DNA of 64,000 nucleotides from Pseudomonadota bacterium (GTDB taxonomy: Bacteria > Myxococcota_A > UBA796 > GCA-2862545). The stretch's first letter is position 1. Each line of letters starts with the position of its first letter. The notes beneath the pieces were generated by a model. The model was not told where the DNA came from. It was given only the letters and a program-made list of their open reading frames with translations, and did not search any database. Shown in pieces: positions 10,214-17,378 of the stretch. The position numbers and the translations under genes are program-made. The DNA lies in NCBI GenBank assembly GCA_947505245.1, contig CANNIZ010000001.1, forward strand, positions 1 to 64,000, in the 5' to 3' direction.

Positions 10214-10289
10214 CTCGCTTTCCTCCGCCGGGATCAACCGGATCAGGTTCTGCGGTGTGTTCTCAGGCCACCTGGCCACCCGCAGCGAG
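10214..10289 (-). promoter_or_regulatory. TPP (thiamine pyrophosphate) riboswitch, THI-box
   Basis: Read on the minus strand, the leader carries the hallmark blocks: GGCC-AGGT-GGCCTGAGA (P3 hairpin plus CTGAGA-type loop), ACACACCGC closing P2, AGAACCTGATCCGG, then CCCGGCGGAGGAA. P1 is a perfect 6-bp helix between CTCGCT (minus strand, plus coordinates 10284-10289) and AGCGAG (10214-10219). The GGAGGA Shine-Dalgarno lies inside the conserved 3' core and the ATG follows P1 directly. TPP binding should therefore hide the ribosome-binding site and shut off translation of the receptor. Confidence 0.9.
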
Positions 10290-10359
10290 TGTCCCGCAGG
10301 TAACGCGTCCCCCCTTCCAGGACAGGTCGCGTTTGCTACACTGCGCCGCTGGAGAGTCC

Positions 10360-11589
10360 ATGGAGCTCGTCACCACAACCGTGTTCCACCCCGGGGCAAA
10401 CCCCGACGCGGTGTACCTCGATCAGATCGTGGTGGAGCCGAAGCTCGGACTCATCGCCGTGGCGGACGCGCCGGCGGGTGGAGACGACGGAAAAGCGGGC
10501 GTGCGAATCGCGCTCGAGGCGGTGAAGCGCCACGTCGAGCGCAACGTCGACATCCTCGACCGGTTCCGAGCCCACCCGGCAGCCGAGCTCCGCACCGCCA
10601 TCCTGACGGTGATCGACGAGGCGTTCGGCCGCGCGGCCCAGGAGGTGTTCGCGTTCGCGCGCAGACGCAAGGGGCTCGTCGTCACGCTCGACCTCGTGCT
10701 CCTGCTCGATCACGAGGCGTTTATCGGCCACGTCGGCGACGGGCGCGTGTACCTGATACGCCGCGGCCTGGTGCACCAGCTCACTGTCGATCACTCGCAA
10801 GCGGACGAGGGTGAGGTGTTCGACGTCCTCGGCGGGGACGACAAGACCGAGGAGACCGCGGAGGCTCCAGCCCAGCAGGCCGGCGGACGCAGCTTCACCC
10901 GAGCACTCGGGCCCCTGCCGAGCGTGCGCGTGGAGTCGATGTGCATGGAGCTCGCACAGGAGGACCGCTTCATCGTGTGCGCGGCGCACCTCCACCGGAA
11001 CGTCCCGGAGTCCGCGCTGCAGACCCTGTTCGTCGGCGAGGCGTTGGACGCGCTCGGCGCGGCGATCGGCCGCTACGCGGACAAGAAGCCGGCCATCGCA
11101 GCGGCCGCCCAGCTCGGCTCGGGCGACCCGTTCAAGGCCGACTCCGCGCGCACTCGCCTCGCGCTCCTGGCGCCGATGCCGCTGTTCGCGCACTGCTCAG
11201 AGCGTGAGCTGCGGTCCGTCGCGCAAGCCGCCCGGCCGCGCACCTTCGAGGCCGGCACCGTCCTGTTCACCGAGGGGGAGACCGGTGAGGAGCTGTTCCT
11301 GCTCGTCTCCGGCAAGGTGGCCGTGCAGCACCAGGGGAAGACGCTCGCCACGCTCGGCCCTGGAAGCAATTTCGGCGAGATGGCCATGCTGGATGACAAG
11401 ACGCGGTCGGCTACAATCGTCGCGATCGAGCAGAGCGAGGCGATGACCGTCCACCGCGACGCGTTCTTCGCGATGTTGCGGGGCAACCCCGTGCTGGCGA
11501 TGAAGATCCTGTGGAACATGCTTTTGAGGTTGTCTGCGAATTTGCGCGCAGCGAACGCAAAGCTCGCAATACTCCAAAAAAGCAACTGA
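10360..11589 (+). CDS. degenerate PP2C-type phosphatase domain fused to cyclic-nucleotide-binding domain
   Basis: This is a 409-residue protein. Residues 1 to about 250 follow the PP2C fold (VVEPKLGLIAVADA, then FIGHVGDGRVYLIRRGLVHQ, which is the GDSRaYL block, then TVDHS). The first metal motif reads ADAPAGGDDG instead of DGMGGH, and the final 'SDG' block reads CAAHLHRNV, so catalysis is doubtful. From about residue 275, a CNB/cAMP-type domain has FGEMAMLDDKTRSATIV, matching the phosphate-binding cassette. The ATG at 10360 follows GGAGAG. It is probably a second-messenger-responsive regulator of kinase signalling. It is divergent from the riboswitch. Confidence 0.8.
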   Translation: MELVTTTVFHPGANPDAVYLDQIVVEPKLGLIAVADAPAGGDDGKAGVRIALEAVKRHVERNVDILDRFRAHPAAELRTAILTVIDEAFGRAAQEVFAFARRRKGLVVTLDLVLLLDHEAFIGHVGDGRVYLIRRGLVHQLTVDHSQADEGEVFDVLGGDDKTEETAEAPAQQAGGRSFTRALGPLPSVRVESMCMELAQEDRFIVCAAHLHRNVPESALQTLFVGEALDALGAAIGRYADKKPAIAAAAQLGSGDPFKADSARTRLALLAPMPLFAHCSERELRSVAQAARPRTFEAGTVLFTEGETGEELFLLVSGKVAVQHQGKTLATLGPGSNFGEMAMLDDKTRSATIVAIEQSEAMTVHRDAFFAMLRGNPVLAMKILWNMLLRLSANLRAANAKLAILQKSN

Positions 11590-11624
11590 TAGCTCTTGGA
11601 GTTGGCGGTCTTCCAATGCTTTTG

Positions 11625-11646
11625 GCAGAAAAAAAATCTTTTCTGC
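11625..11646 (+). terminator. A/T-rich hairpin downstream of the PP2C-CNB gene
   Basis: GCAGAAAA and TTTTCTGC form a perfect 8-bp stem around a 6-nt loop (AAAATC). It is unusually A/T-rich for this genome and sits 36 bp past the stop. It could terminate transcription or stabilise the upstream mRNA. The 3' side lacks a clean U-tract. Confidence 0.35.
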
Positions 11647-11729
11647 TAGCCTCGGCGATCTGCTCGAAGCATATGGCGTTTCCGGCCGCTCGCGTCCGGA
11701 AATAATCTACAATCGCTAAGGAGATACCC

Positions 11730-11894
11730 ATGTTGAACCGCTTCATTCGTGACGAGAACGGCGCCACCGCGATCGAGTACGGCCTCATCGCCGCCCTGAT
11801 CGCCGTCGTCATCATCGCCGCGCTCACCCTGCTCGGCACCGCGATCTCCGAGAAGTTCTCGACCATCGCCGCATCCGTCAGCGCCGCCAGTTAG
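11730..11894 (+). CDS. Flp family type IVb pilin (Tad pilus major pilin)
   Basis: This is a 54-residue pilin precursor. The leader MLNRFIRDENG is followed by ATAIEYGLIAALIAVVIIAA, the Flp signature with conserved Glu-Tyr after a Gly cleavage site, and a short C-terminal tail. AAGGAG lies 6 bp before the ATG. A nearly identical paralogue follows 118 bp downstream. The prepilin would be cut by an A24 peptidase such as the one at 45536 and assembled by a Tad machine not present in this window. Confidence 0.93.
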   Translation: MLNRFIRDENGATAIEYGLIAALIAVVIIAALTLLGTAISEKFSTIAASVSAAS

Positions 11895-12012
11895 CGCCTG
11901 TCCGGTCGAGCGAAAGTTTTTCGACGCCCTTCTGCCGCCCATGGTACGCTCACGTACTGGGTTCACGCTCAGTTCAATGCTGCTTGAGCCAACCTCCGGC
12001 CGGAGTACCACC

Positions 12013-12177
12013 ATGTTGAACACCTTCCTTGACGACGACAGAGGCGCGACCGCCATCGAGTACGGCCTGATCGCCGCGCTGATCGCCGTCGTCATCATCG
12101 CTGCCCTGACCCTGCTGGGAACCGCGATCTCCGGGAAGTTCAAGACGATCGCACAGTCCGTCAGCGCCGCGAGCTGA
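12013..12177 (+). CDS. second Flp family type IVb pilin
   Basis: This 54-residue paralogue of the pilin just upstream has the leader MLNTFLDDDRG, then ATAIEYGLIAALIAVVIIAA, differing mainly in the leader and tail (GKFKTIAQSVSAAS). Such duplicates are common in tad loci and often differ in expression. Its ribosome-binding site (CGGAG, 9 bp away) is weaker than that of the first copy. A clear terminator follows it. Confidence 0.92.
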   Translation: MLNTFLDDDRGATAIEYGLIAALIAVVIIAALTLLGTAISGKFKTIAQSVSAAS

Positions 12178-12199
12178 GCCGACCTCCCGCGGGGGACAG

Positions 12200-12230
12200 A
12201 CGCCACCGGGTTCGCCCTGGCGGCGTTTTT
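12200..12230 (+). terminator. rho-independent terminator after the Flp pilins
   Basis: ACGCCACCGGG pairs with CCCTGGCGGCGT across a TTCG-containing loop, with one mismatch and one G-U pair. The hairpin is followed immediately by TTTTT (12226-12230). It lies 23 bp after the second flp stop and isolates the pilins from the sensor operon. Confidence 0.8.
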
Positions 12231-12251
12231 CGTTTGGGGCATCCCAGGCAG

Positions 12252-12291
12252 CTTCGCACTTCTTCACATGAGGCTGCATCGGGGCTTCACA
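12252..12291 (+). promoter_or_regulatory. three phased CTTC(A/G)CA repeats, candidate response-regulator site
   Basis: CTTCGCA at 12252, CTTCACA at 12262 and CTTCACA at 12285 are spaced 10 and 23 bp, about one and two helical turns. They lie in the only sizeable gap upstream of the CpxP-like/two-component operon. OmpR/PhoB-type regulators bind such phased direct repeats, so autoregulation by the regulator at 13057 is plausible but unproven. Confidence 0.35.
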
Positions 12292-12325
12292 CAGCGACGC
12301 GAGATTCATCGTGCAAGGAGGAACC

Positions 12326-12877
12326 ATGTTCGGTTTCCTGTTCGGGACGATGTGTCTGTTCGGTTTCGCTGGCTTGATGAAGGCTTCTTTCCGGCACCAC
12401 GCCCACGGCGCCTACGCCTACGGGCCCGGTGGCGGATGCCACGGCGGTCGCCACGGCCGCTGGGGAGGCCCGGGTGGGGGACGGGGTCGGCGCGGAGGCG
12501 GCTTCGCGTTCGACGAAGACGGGCCGCGCGGGGACGGGTTCGCGAAGGCGTTCGGGGAGATCCTGAAGCGCCGGCTGCGGATCGACGAGGACCAGGAGGG
12601 CCTCGTGGACCACGCGCTGATCGACCTGCGCGCGGCCGTGAAGGAGCTCGCGACCGTGATGAAGGACAGCCGCAAGAACCTCGCCGAGGCGTTCCGCGGC
12701 GAGAAGGTGGACGACGCGAGCCTCGCGGCGTCGTTCGGGCAGCACGACGAAGCGATCACCCGCGCGCGGCGCGACGTGGTGTCGGCGCTCAAGCAGGTCC
12801 ACGCGGTGCTCACGCCCGAGCAGCGGGCCCAGGCGGCGGACTGGCTCGCGCAGGGCGACGCCCAGGGGTGGGTGTAG
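12326..12877 (+). CDS. CpxP/Spy-like periplasmic sensor, His-rich
   Basis: This 183-residue protein has an N-terminal hydrophobic segment (FGFLFGTMCLFGFAGLM). A His/Gly/Cys-rich stretch follows (HHAHGAYAYG, GCHGGRHGRW), then a helical domain ending near LTPEQRAQAADWL, the LTxxQ motif of the CpxP/Spy/CnrX group. The His-rich region could bind metal. AAGGAGG precedes the ATG at 12326. It leads a four-gene unit with a 55-residue His/Cys protein, a response regulator and a histidine kinase, so it probably modulates that kinase. Confidence 0.72.
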   Translation: MFGFLFGTMCLFGFAGLMKASFRHHAHGAYAYGPGGGCHGGRHGRWGGPGGGRGRRGGGFAFDEDGPRGDGFAKAFGEILKRRLRIDEDQEGLVDHALIDLRAAVKELATVMKDSRKNLAEAFRGEKVDDASLAASFGQHDEAITRARRDVVSALKQVHAVLTPEQRAQAADWLAQGDAQGWV

Positions 12878-12879
12878 CC

Positions 12880-13047
12880 ATGCGCGCGGTACGAATCCTG
12901 CTCGGTCTGTTCCTGCTCGGCGGCGCGTTCGTCGGCTTCGGTAGCGGCTTCGCGTCACTGCACCGCGGCGGATCGCACTGCGATCACAGCAAGGGCTGGG
13001 GTCACGGCACGAACGTCGAGTCCCCGGCTACCCCACAACCACCGTAG
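12880..13047 (+). CDS. small membrane-anchored His/Cys protein
   Basis: This 55-residue protein begins 2 bp after the CpxP-like gene. An N-terminal hydrophobic helix (ILLGLFLLGGAFVGFGSGF) is followed by a short tail with four His and one Cys (SLHRGGSHCDHSKGWGHG). It belongs to no family I recognise. Its position inside a sensor operon and its possible metal ligands suggest an accessory metal-sensing or membrane-anchoring role. Confidence 0.6.
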   Translation: MRAVRILLGLFLLGGAFVGFGSGFASLHRGGSHCDHSKGWGHGTNVESPATPQPP

Positions 13048-13056
13048 ACTCCCCCC

Positions 13057-13740
13057 ATGCCGATCCGCGCGCTCCTCATCGACGACGACACCCGCCTCGC
13101 GGAGCTGCTCAAGGGCTACCTCGCGCCGCACGAAGTGGTGTTGTCGCACGCTCCCGACGGAGCGCGCGGGCTCGCTGCAGCCGACTCGGGCGTGGACATC
13201 GTGGTGCTCGACGTGATGATGCCCGGACTCGACGGGCTCGACGTGTTGCGGCGCCTGCGCGCGAAGAGCGCGGTGCCCGTGATCATGCTCACCGCCCGCG
13301 GCGACGAGGCCGATCGCGTCGTCGGTCTGGAGCTCGGGGCCGACGACTACCTCGCGAAGCCCGTGTACCCGCGTGAGCTGCTCGCCCGGATCCGCGCGGT
13401 GCTGCGGCGAACCGCCCCGCGCGCGGTCGATCGGCGGCTGGTCGTCGGCGACCTCGAGGTCGACCCCGAGGGCCGGACGGCGAAGGTAGGCGGCGCAAAC
13501 GTGCAGCTCACAGCGCTCGAATTCGACCTGCTGCTCGCGCTCGCCGAGCGGGCCGGTCGGGTCGTCCCCCGCGACGCGCTGTGGGAAGCCGCAGGTCGCG
13601 CCGACACCGTGGTGAACGAGCGCACCGTCGACGTCCACGTGTCGCACCTCCGCACAAAATTGGGCGACGACGCGAAGGACCCGAAGCGGCTGAAGACGAT
13701 CCGCGGCTCCGGCTACGTGCTCGTCAAGGAGCCTGGATGA
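13057..13740 (+). CDS. OmpR/CpxR-family response regulator
   Basis: This is a 227-residue two-domain regulator. The receiver has acidic residues DDD at 9-11, phosphoacceptor Asp52 (VVLDVMMPG), Thr79 and Lys101 (YLAKPVYP). The C-terminal winged helix ends VDVHVSHLRTKLGDD, IRGSGYVL. It overlaps the following histidine kinase by 4 bp (ATGA). It probably regulates its own operon and envelope or metal-stress genes. Confidence 0.95.
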   Translation: MPIRALLIDDDTRLAELLKGYLAPHEVVLSHAPDGARGLAAADSGVDIVVLDVMMPGLDGLDVLRRLRAKSAVPVIMLTARGDEADRVVGLELGADDYLAKPVYPRELLARIRAVLRRTAPRAVDRRLVVGDLEVDPEGRTAKVGGANVQLTALEFDLLLALAERAGRVVPRDALWEAAGRADTVVNERTVDVHVSHLRTKLGDDAKDPKRLKTIRGSGYVLVKEPG

Positions 13741-14771
13741 GGCCGCCGTGGGCACACCACAAGCACCGCCACCGCGGGCGACCGCCCCGGTTGTGGATGC
13801 TCGCCTTCGGCATCCGGCGACGGCTGGTGGGCTTCCTCCTGCTGGCCGTCGGAATTGGCACGGCTGGGACGCTCGGGTTTCACGCGGCGCTCGCACACGG
13901 CTACGGCGCCGGCGCGCTGATCGGGCTCGGGGTCGGGGTCCTTGTCGCGGTCTGGTTCGTGTCGTGGATGGCCACCTTTGTCATCGCGCGCCCGCTGCGG
14001 CACCTCGCGGAGGTGGCCGGCCAGATCCACGACGGGCGACTCCAAAGCCGCGACCAGCTCCCCACCGGACGCGACGAGGTCGGCGAGGTCGGCGACGCGC
14101 TGCGCGCCGTAACCGAGCGCGTCGCCAAGCAACTCGCCGATCAGCGCGCGCTGATGGCGGCGGTCAGCCACGAGCTCCGCAGCCCGCTGGGGCGCGCCCG
14201 CGTGTTGATCGAGATGCTCCGCGAGGGCAGCGCTCCGGCCTCGGCCCACGACGATCTGCAGGCCGAGATCGACGCGATGGACGGGCTCGTCGGCGACCTG
14301 CTCGCCGCAGCCCGCATCGACTTCGAGGCCGTGTCGCCCCAGCCACTCGACGCGCTGGACGTCGCGCGGCGGGCGGTCGAGTTGGCACACCTGCCGCCCG
14401 AGACCCTGCGCACGACGACCTCGCCGGGGTCGGTGCGCGCGGATCCCACGCTGATCGCCCGCGCCCTGTCGGGGCTGCTCGACAACGCGCGACGTTACGG
14501 CGCAAAAACGATCGCGCTGTCGGTCGCAGTGCACGGAGACCAGCTGCGGTTCGTGGTGGACGATGATGGTCCTGGCTTCGCGCCAGGCGACGAGGAGCAC
14601 GCGTTTCAGCCGTTCTGGCGCGGGCCGACGGCGGACGGCTCGCCGGTCCCGCGCGGCGAGGGTCTGGGCCTCGCGCTCGTGCGCCAGATCGCGCAGGCGC
14701 ACAGCGGAACCGCTGGCGCGGAGCGGCGTCCCGAGGGCGGCGCGCGGGTCTGGGTCGCGCTGCCTCGCTAA
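13737..14771 (+). CDS. sensor histidine kinase, partner of the upstream regulator
   Basis: This is a 344-residue membrane kinase. Two closely spaced transmembrane segments (LVGFLLLAVGIGTAGTLGF and ALIGLGVGVLVAVWFVSWMA) leave almost no periplasmic loop. A HAMP-like linker follows, then the H-box AAVSHELRSPLGRARV (His145), and an N/G1/G2 ATPase (LLDNARRYG, DDDGPGF, GEGLGLALVRQIA). With so small a sensor loop, signal input may depend on the CpxP-like and His/Cys partners in the operon. Confidence 0.93.
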   Translation: MRPPWAHHKHRHRGRPPRLWMLAFGIRRRLVGFLLLAVGIGTAGTLGFHAALAHGYGAGALIGLGVGVLVAVWFVSWMATFVIARPLRHLAEVAGQIHDGRLQSRDQLPTGRDEVGEVGDALRAVTERVAKQLADQRALMAAVSHELRSPLGRARVLIEMLREGSAPASAHDDLQAEIDAMDGLVGDLLAAARIDFEAVSPQPLDALDVARRAVELAHLPPETLRTTTSPGSVRADPTLIARALSGLLDNARRYGAKTIALSVAVHGDQLRFVVDDDGPGFAPGDEEHAFQPFWRGPTADGSPVPRGEGLGLALVRQIAQAHSGTAGAERRPEGGARVWVALPR

Positions 14772-14778
14772 TCGCGCG

Positions 14779-15420
14779 TCAGTAGGCGTCGGGCTGGTGT
14801 TCGGGAGCGGCCGCGAGGAACGCCGGGTGCCTGGCGCACGTCGCGACGATTCGCGCGATGGTGGGCCAGCGTTCGAGTGTGCCGCCCGTACGAAGGACCG
14901 CGCCGGCCTGAGGCACCAGCATGCACTCGACCGCGGTCGGTTCGTCGCCGTGGCCATACTCGCCCGCGTGCCCGTCGTTCAGCATCGCCTCGACCACGTC
15001 AAAGCCAATGTCCTGGAAGTGCCTCTTGAACGCGGTGCAACCCGCGGGATCGAGCTTCAGTACGTCAGCGAGGTAGCGCTCCACGCGAAGGTTTTGCAGC
15101 GGTTGGATCTCGCAGGCCACGTACAGGCACAGCGACCACACGCGCGCGCGCCCGGCGACGTCAGCCGGGAACAGCGGTGGATCGGCCCGCTTGCGATCGA
15201 GCAGGTCGAAGATCGCGAGCGACTGCGAGACGTGAACGTCACCGTCGACGAGCGTAGGGACCAGCTGCTGGGCGTTCACGGCGCGGTACGCGTCCGTCTG
15301 TTGGGCGCCGCCGTGGAGTGCGAGCGGCACGGCTTCGTAGGTGTAGGGCAGGCCCTTGAGCGCGAGCGCGATGCGGACACGGTGGGACGCGGAGCTGCGG
15401 AAGAAGCTGTAGAGACGCAC
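14779..15420 (-). CDS. glutathione S-transferase, zeta class / maleylacetoacetate isomerase-like
   Basis: This is a 213-residue GST. The N-terminal thioredoxin fold begins VRLYSFFRSSASHRVRIAL, whose SSxSxRVRIAL motif is the zeta-class/MaiA catalytic signature. A QLVPTLVDGD segment and SQSLAIFDLLD carry glutathione contacts. The C-terminal helical domain ends near HPAFLAAAPEHQPDA. I place the start at GTG 15418-15420 because GGAGG lies 4 bp ahead. An ATG-type start at 15474 would add unrelated residues. No tyrosine-catabolism genes are adjacent, so the in vivo isomerase role is unproven. Confidence 0.85.
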   Translation of the reverse strand: MRLYSFFRSSASHRVRIALALKGLPYTYEAVPLALHGGAQQTDAYRAVNAQQLVPTLVDGDVHVSQSLAIFDLLDRKRADPPLFPADVAGRARVWSLCLYVACEIQPLQNLRVERYLADVLKLDPAGCTAFKRHFQDIGFDVVEAMLNDGHAGEYGHGDEPTAVECMLVPQAGAVLRTGGTLERWPTIARIVATCARHPAFLAAAPEHQPDAY

Positions 15421-15479
15421 GAGACCTCCGACGGACTCGTAACGTGCCCGCGACGGCCCGCAGCGGCTATGCAAGGACG

Positions 15480-16337
15480 ATGAACACCCTCATCGTCGCC
15501 TCCCTCGTCGCCTGCACCGGCGCCCCCTCGGAAACCGAAACCGACGGCCCCGTCTACGACCCGAACCCGCCCACCACGCTCGGCGGTGATCGCCCCGCGG
15601 TCGTCGTGTTGCCCGCCGGTTACGACGTCGCCCAGACCTACCCGCTCGTCGTGCTGCTGCACGGGTATGGCGTGAACTCGACGATCCAGGACGCGATCTT
15701 CGCGCTCGGCCAGCGCACGGACGCGCTCGGCTTCATCCTGGTCAAGCCCGAGGGCACGGTCGACTCGCTCGGGAACCAGTTCTGGAACGCGACCCCCGAG
15801 TGCTGCGACTTCGGCAACACCGGCGTCGACGACGTCGCCTACCTCGGCGGGTTGCTCGACGAGGCGCGCACGCTGTACCCCGTCGAGCACGTCGCGCTTG
15901 TCGGCCACAGCAACGGCGGGTTCATGTCGTACCGCCTCGCGTGTGAGGTGCCCGATAAGCTCGATCGCATCGCGGTACTGGCCGGCGCCGTGTACAAAGA
16001 CGAAGCCGACTGCGCAGGCACCACGCCCGTCTCGGTGCTGCACGTCCACGGCACGCTCGACGCGAGCGTCGCATACGCCTCCGACGCGACCCACGCGGGA
16101 GCGGAGGAGTCGGTCGGACGCTGGGTGACGAAGGCCGGCTGCGCGGGCTCTCCGACGGTCGCGGCGCGGAACTACCTCAACAGCCTGCCCGGGGACGAGA
16201 CCACGGTGACCCAGTACGGCGGCTGCGCCGAAGACGTCGACGTGCAGCTGTGGAGCGCCGAGGGCGCCGACCACACCTTCCTCGGCAACAACGACGCGTT
16301 CAAGGACGACGTCGCGAACTGGCTCGTCACGCCGTAG
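15480..16337 (+). CDS. lipoprotein esterase of the PHB-depolymerase/LpqC (alpha/beta hydrolase) family
   Basis: This 285-residue lipoprotein has lipobox LVAC at the end of MNTLIVASLVAC. An alpha/beta-hydrolase core follows: LVVLLHGYG (oxyanion region), nucleophile elbow GHSNGG (Ser144), then VHGTLDASV and DHTF supplying Asp and His. The layout resembles polyhydroxybutyrate depolymerases and feruloyl esterases (LpqC type). AAGGA precedes the ATG. It probably sits on the outer membrane or cell surface and hydrolyses ester polymers. Confidence 0.85.
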   Translation: MNTLIVASLVACTGAPSETETDGPVYDPNPPTTLGGDRPAVVVLPAGYDVAQTYPLVVLLHGYGVNSTIQDAIFALGQRTDALGFILVKPEGTVDSLGNQFWNATPECCDFGNTGVDDVAYLGGLLDEARTLYPVEHVALVGHSNGGFMSYRLACEVPDKLDRIAVLAGAVYKDEADCAGTTPVSVLHVHGTLDASVAYASDATHAGAEESVGRWVTKAGCAGSPTVAARNYLNSLPGDETTVTQYGGCAEDVDVQLWSAEGADHTFLGNNDAFKDDVANWLVTP

Positions 16338-16389
16338 TCGGCGACGACGCAGGCTTTTCAAATCCACCGACCCCTGGTACGCTCCGCCC

Positions 16390-16713
16390 ATGAAACCTCT
16401 CCTGTTCGTACTCGCCCTCGCGGGCTGCTCCAACCCACCTCCCGAATGCGCTCCGCGCGGCGAGGCCTACGTCATCTGCTCGGACGATCAGGTCTGGGAG
16501 TGCCCGGCGGGCCCGGCGGACGTGGTCGCGTTCAACGTCGGCGTCGACGAAGACTGCAACGGCCAGGCCGACCCGATGACGTGCCTGCTCGAAGCGGAAT
16601 ACCAATTCATCGAGATGACACTCCAGATCGACTGCGCCGGGGCCGATCAGGTATGCGTCGAGGACAGCGGCGGAACCGGTCCCTCCACCGCGACGTGTGA
16701 AGACCCTCCGTGA
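16390..16713 (+). CDS. small Cys-rich lipoprotein
   Basis: This 107-residue protein has a lipobox LALAGC. The rest of the chain contains eight further cysteines and a DEDCNGQADP segment that resembles half of a MopE-type metal-binding motif. There is no assignable function. Its stop overlaps the start of the next lipoprotein by 4 bp (GTGA), so the two are probably co-translated. Confidence 0.7.
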   Translation: MKPLLFVLALAGCSNPPPECAPRGEAYVICSDDQVWECPAGPADVVAFNVGVDEDCNGQADPMTCLLEAEYQFIEMTLQIDCAGADQVCVEDSGGTGPSTATCEDPP

Positions 16714-17375
16714 TTCGGCGGCCGCCGCAGCTCCTCGGCCTGCTCCTGATCGGGTGCACGGGGGGCGAAAGCCCTGCCGAGACCGATGACACGCCGGTGA
16801 CCGACTTCGGCGGCGTCGTGGTGCCGCTGGCAGACGACTGCGCGGGGATCGCGGGCCTGTCCGGGCAGGCGCTGCTGGACCACCGCTCGGACGGCTACAC
16901 CACGACCCTCAGCTACGTCACGGCCGACGCCCAGTACGTCGACCCCACCGCGCTCACCGTCGCCGTCACCTGGCCCGCGTCACCCGAGGCGACCTGCTAC
17001 CCCGCCTGGGACGAGGCCCCGCTTTACACCGCCACCGAGCGCGTCGGCATCCACGGGCTCACCCTGAATGTCACCACCGCCGACGGCCACTTCACCGAGT
17101 CGCTCGACGCGACCGCCTGGTTCATCTCGTACAACGGCACGCCGGGGTCCGCCTATGTCGCCGGCGTGACCCGGTTCGAAGGGCTCCACGGCGACTGGGT
17201 CCCGTTCCCCGAGTACGGCGACGGCACCGGCACCACGATGGACTTCGTGGTGGTGCTGCCCGCGCCACCCGCCGAGACCATCCAGGGGTCGGTCGACATG
17301 GGCGGCATTCCGTTGGACCGCATGGAGGCCGGCGTGTTCGGCAGCCGCTTCGCCGTGGCGACCTGGCCGCACTAG
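16710..17375 (+). CDS. lipoprotein of unknown function
   Basis: This 221-residue protein starts at GTG within the stop of the preceding lipoprotein gene. Lipobox LLIGC is followed by an acidic/Thr linker (ETDDTPVTD) and a beta-rich domain with a few cysteines. No family was recognised. It converges on the RstB-like kinase with a 3-bp gap. Confidence 0.7.
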   Translation: MIRRPPQLLGLLLIGCTGGESPAETDDTPVTDFGGVVVPLADDCAGIAGLSGQALLDHRSDGYTTTLSYVTADAQYVDPTALTVAVTWPASPEATCYPAWDEAPLYTATERVGIHGLTLNVTTADGHFTESLDATAWFISYNGTPGSAYVAGVTRFEGLHGDWVPFPEYGDGTGTTMDFVVVLPAPPAETIQGSVDMGGIPLDRMEAGVFGSRFAVATWPH

Positions 17376-17378
17376 CCG

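Noticed and set aside
10214-10279. upstream in-frame start for the TonB receptor
   Set aside because: The extra 22 codons are riboswitch sequence. A signal peptide starts at the ATG ending at 10213.
8189-10303. 704-codon open frame antisense to the TonB receptor
   Set aside because: No domain, low-complexity Arg/Ala composition, and the opposite strand has clear TonB receptor motifs and a riboswitch.
11708-11713. TACAAT as a -10 promoter element for the first Flp pilin
   Set aside because: A start site from it would fall within the AAGGAG ribosome-binding site, and no -35 element is seen.
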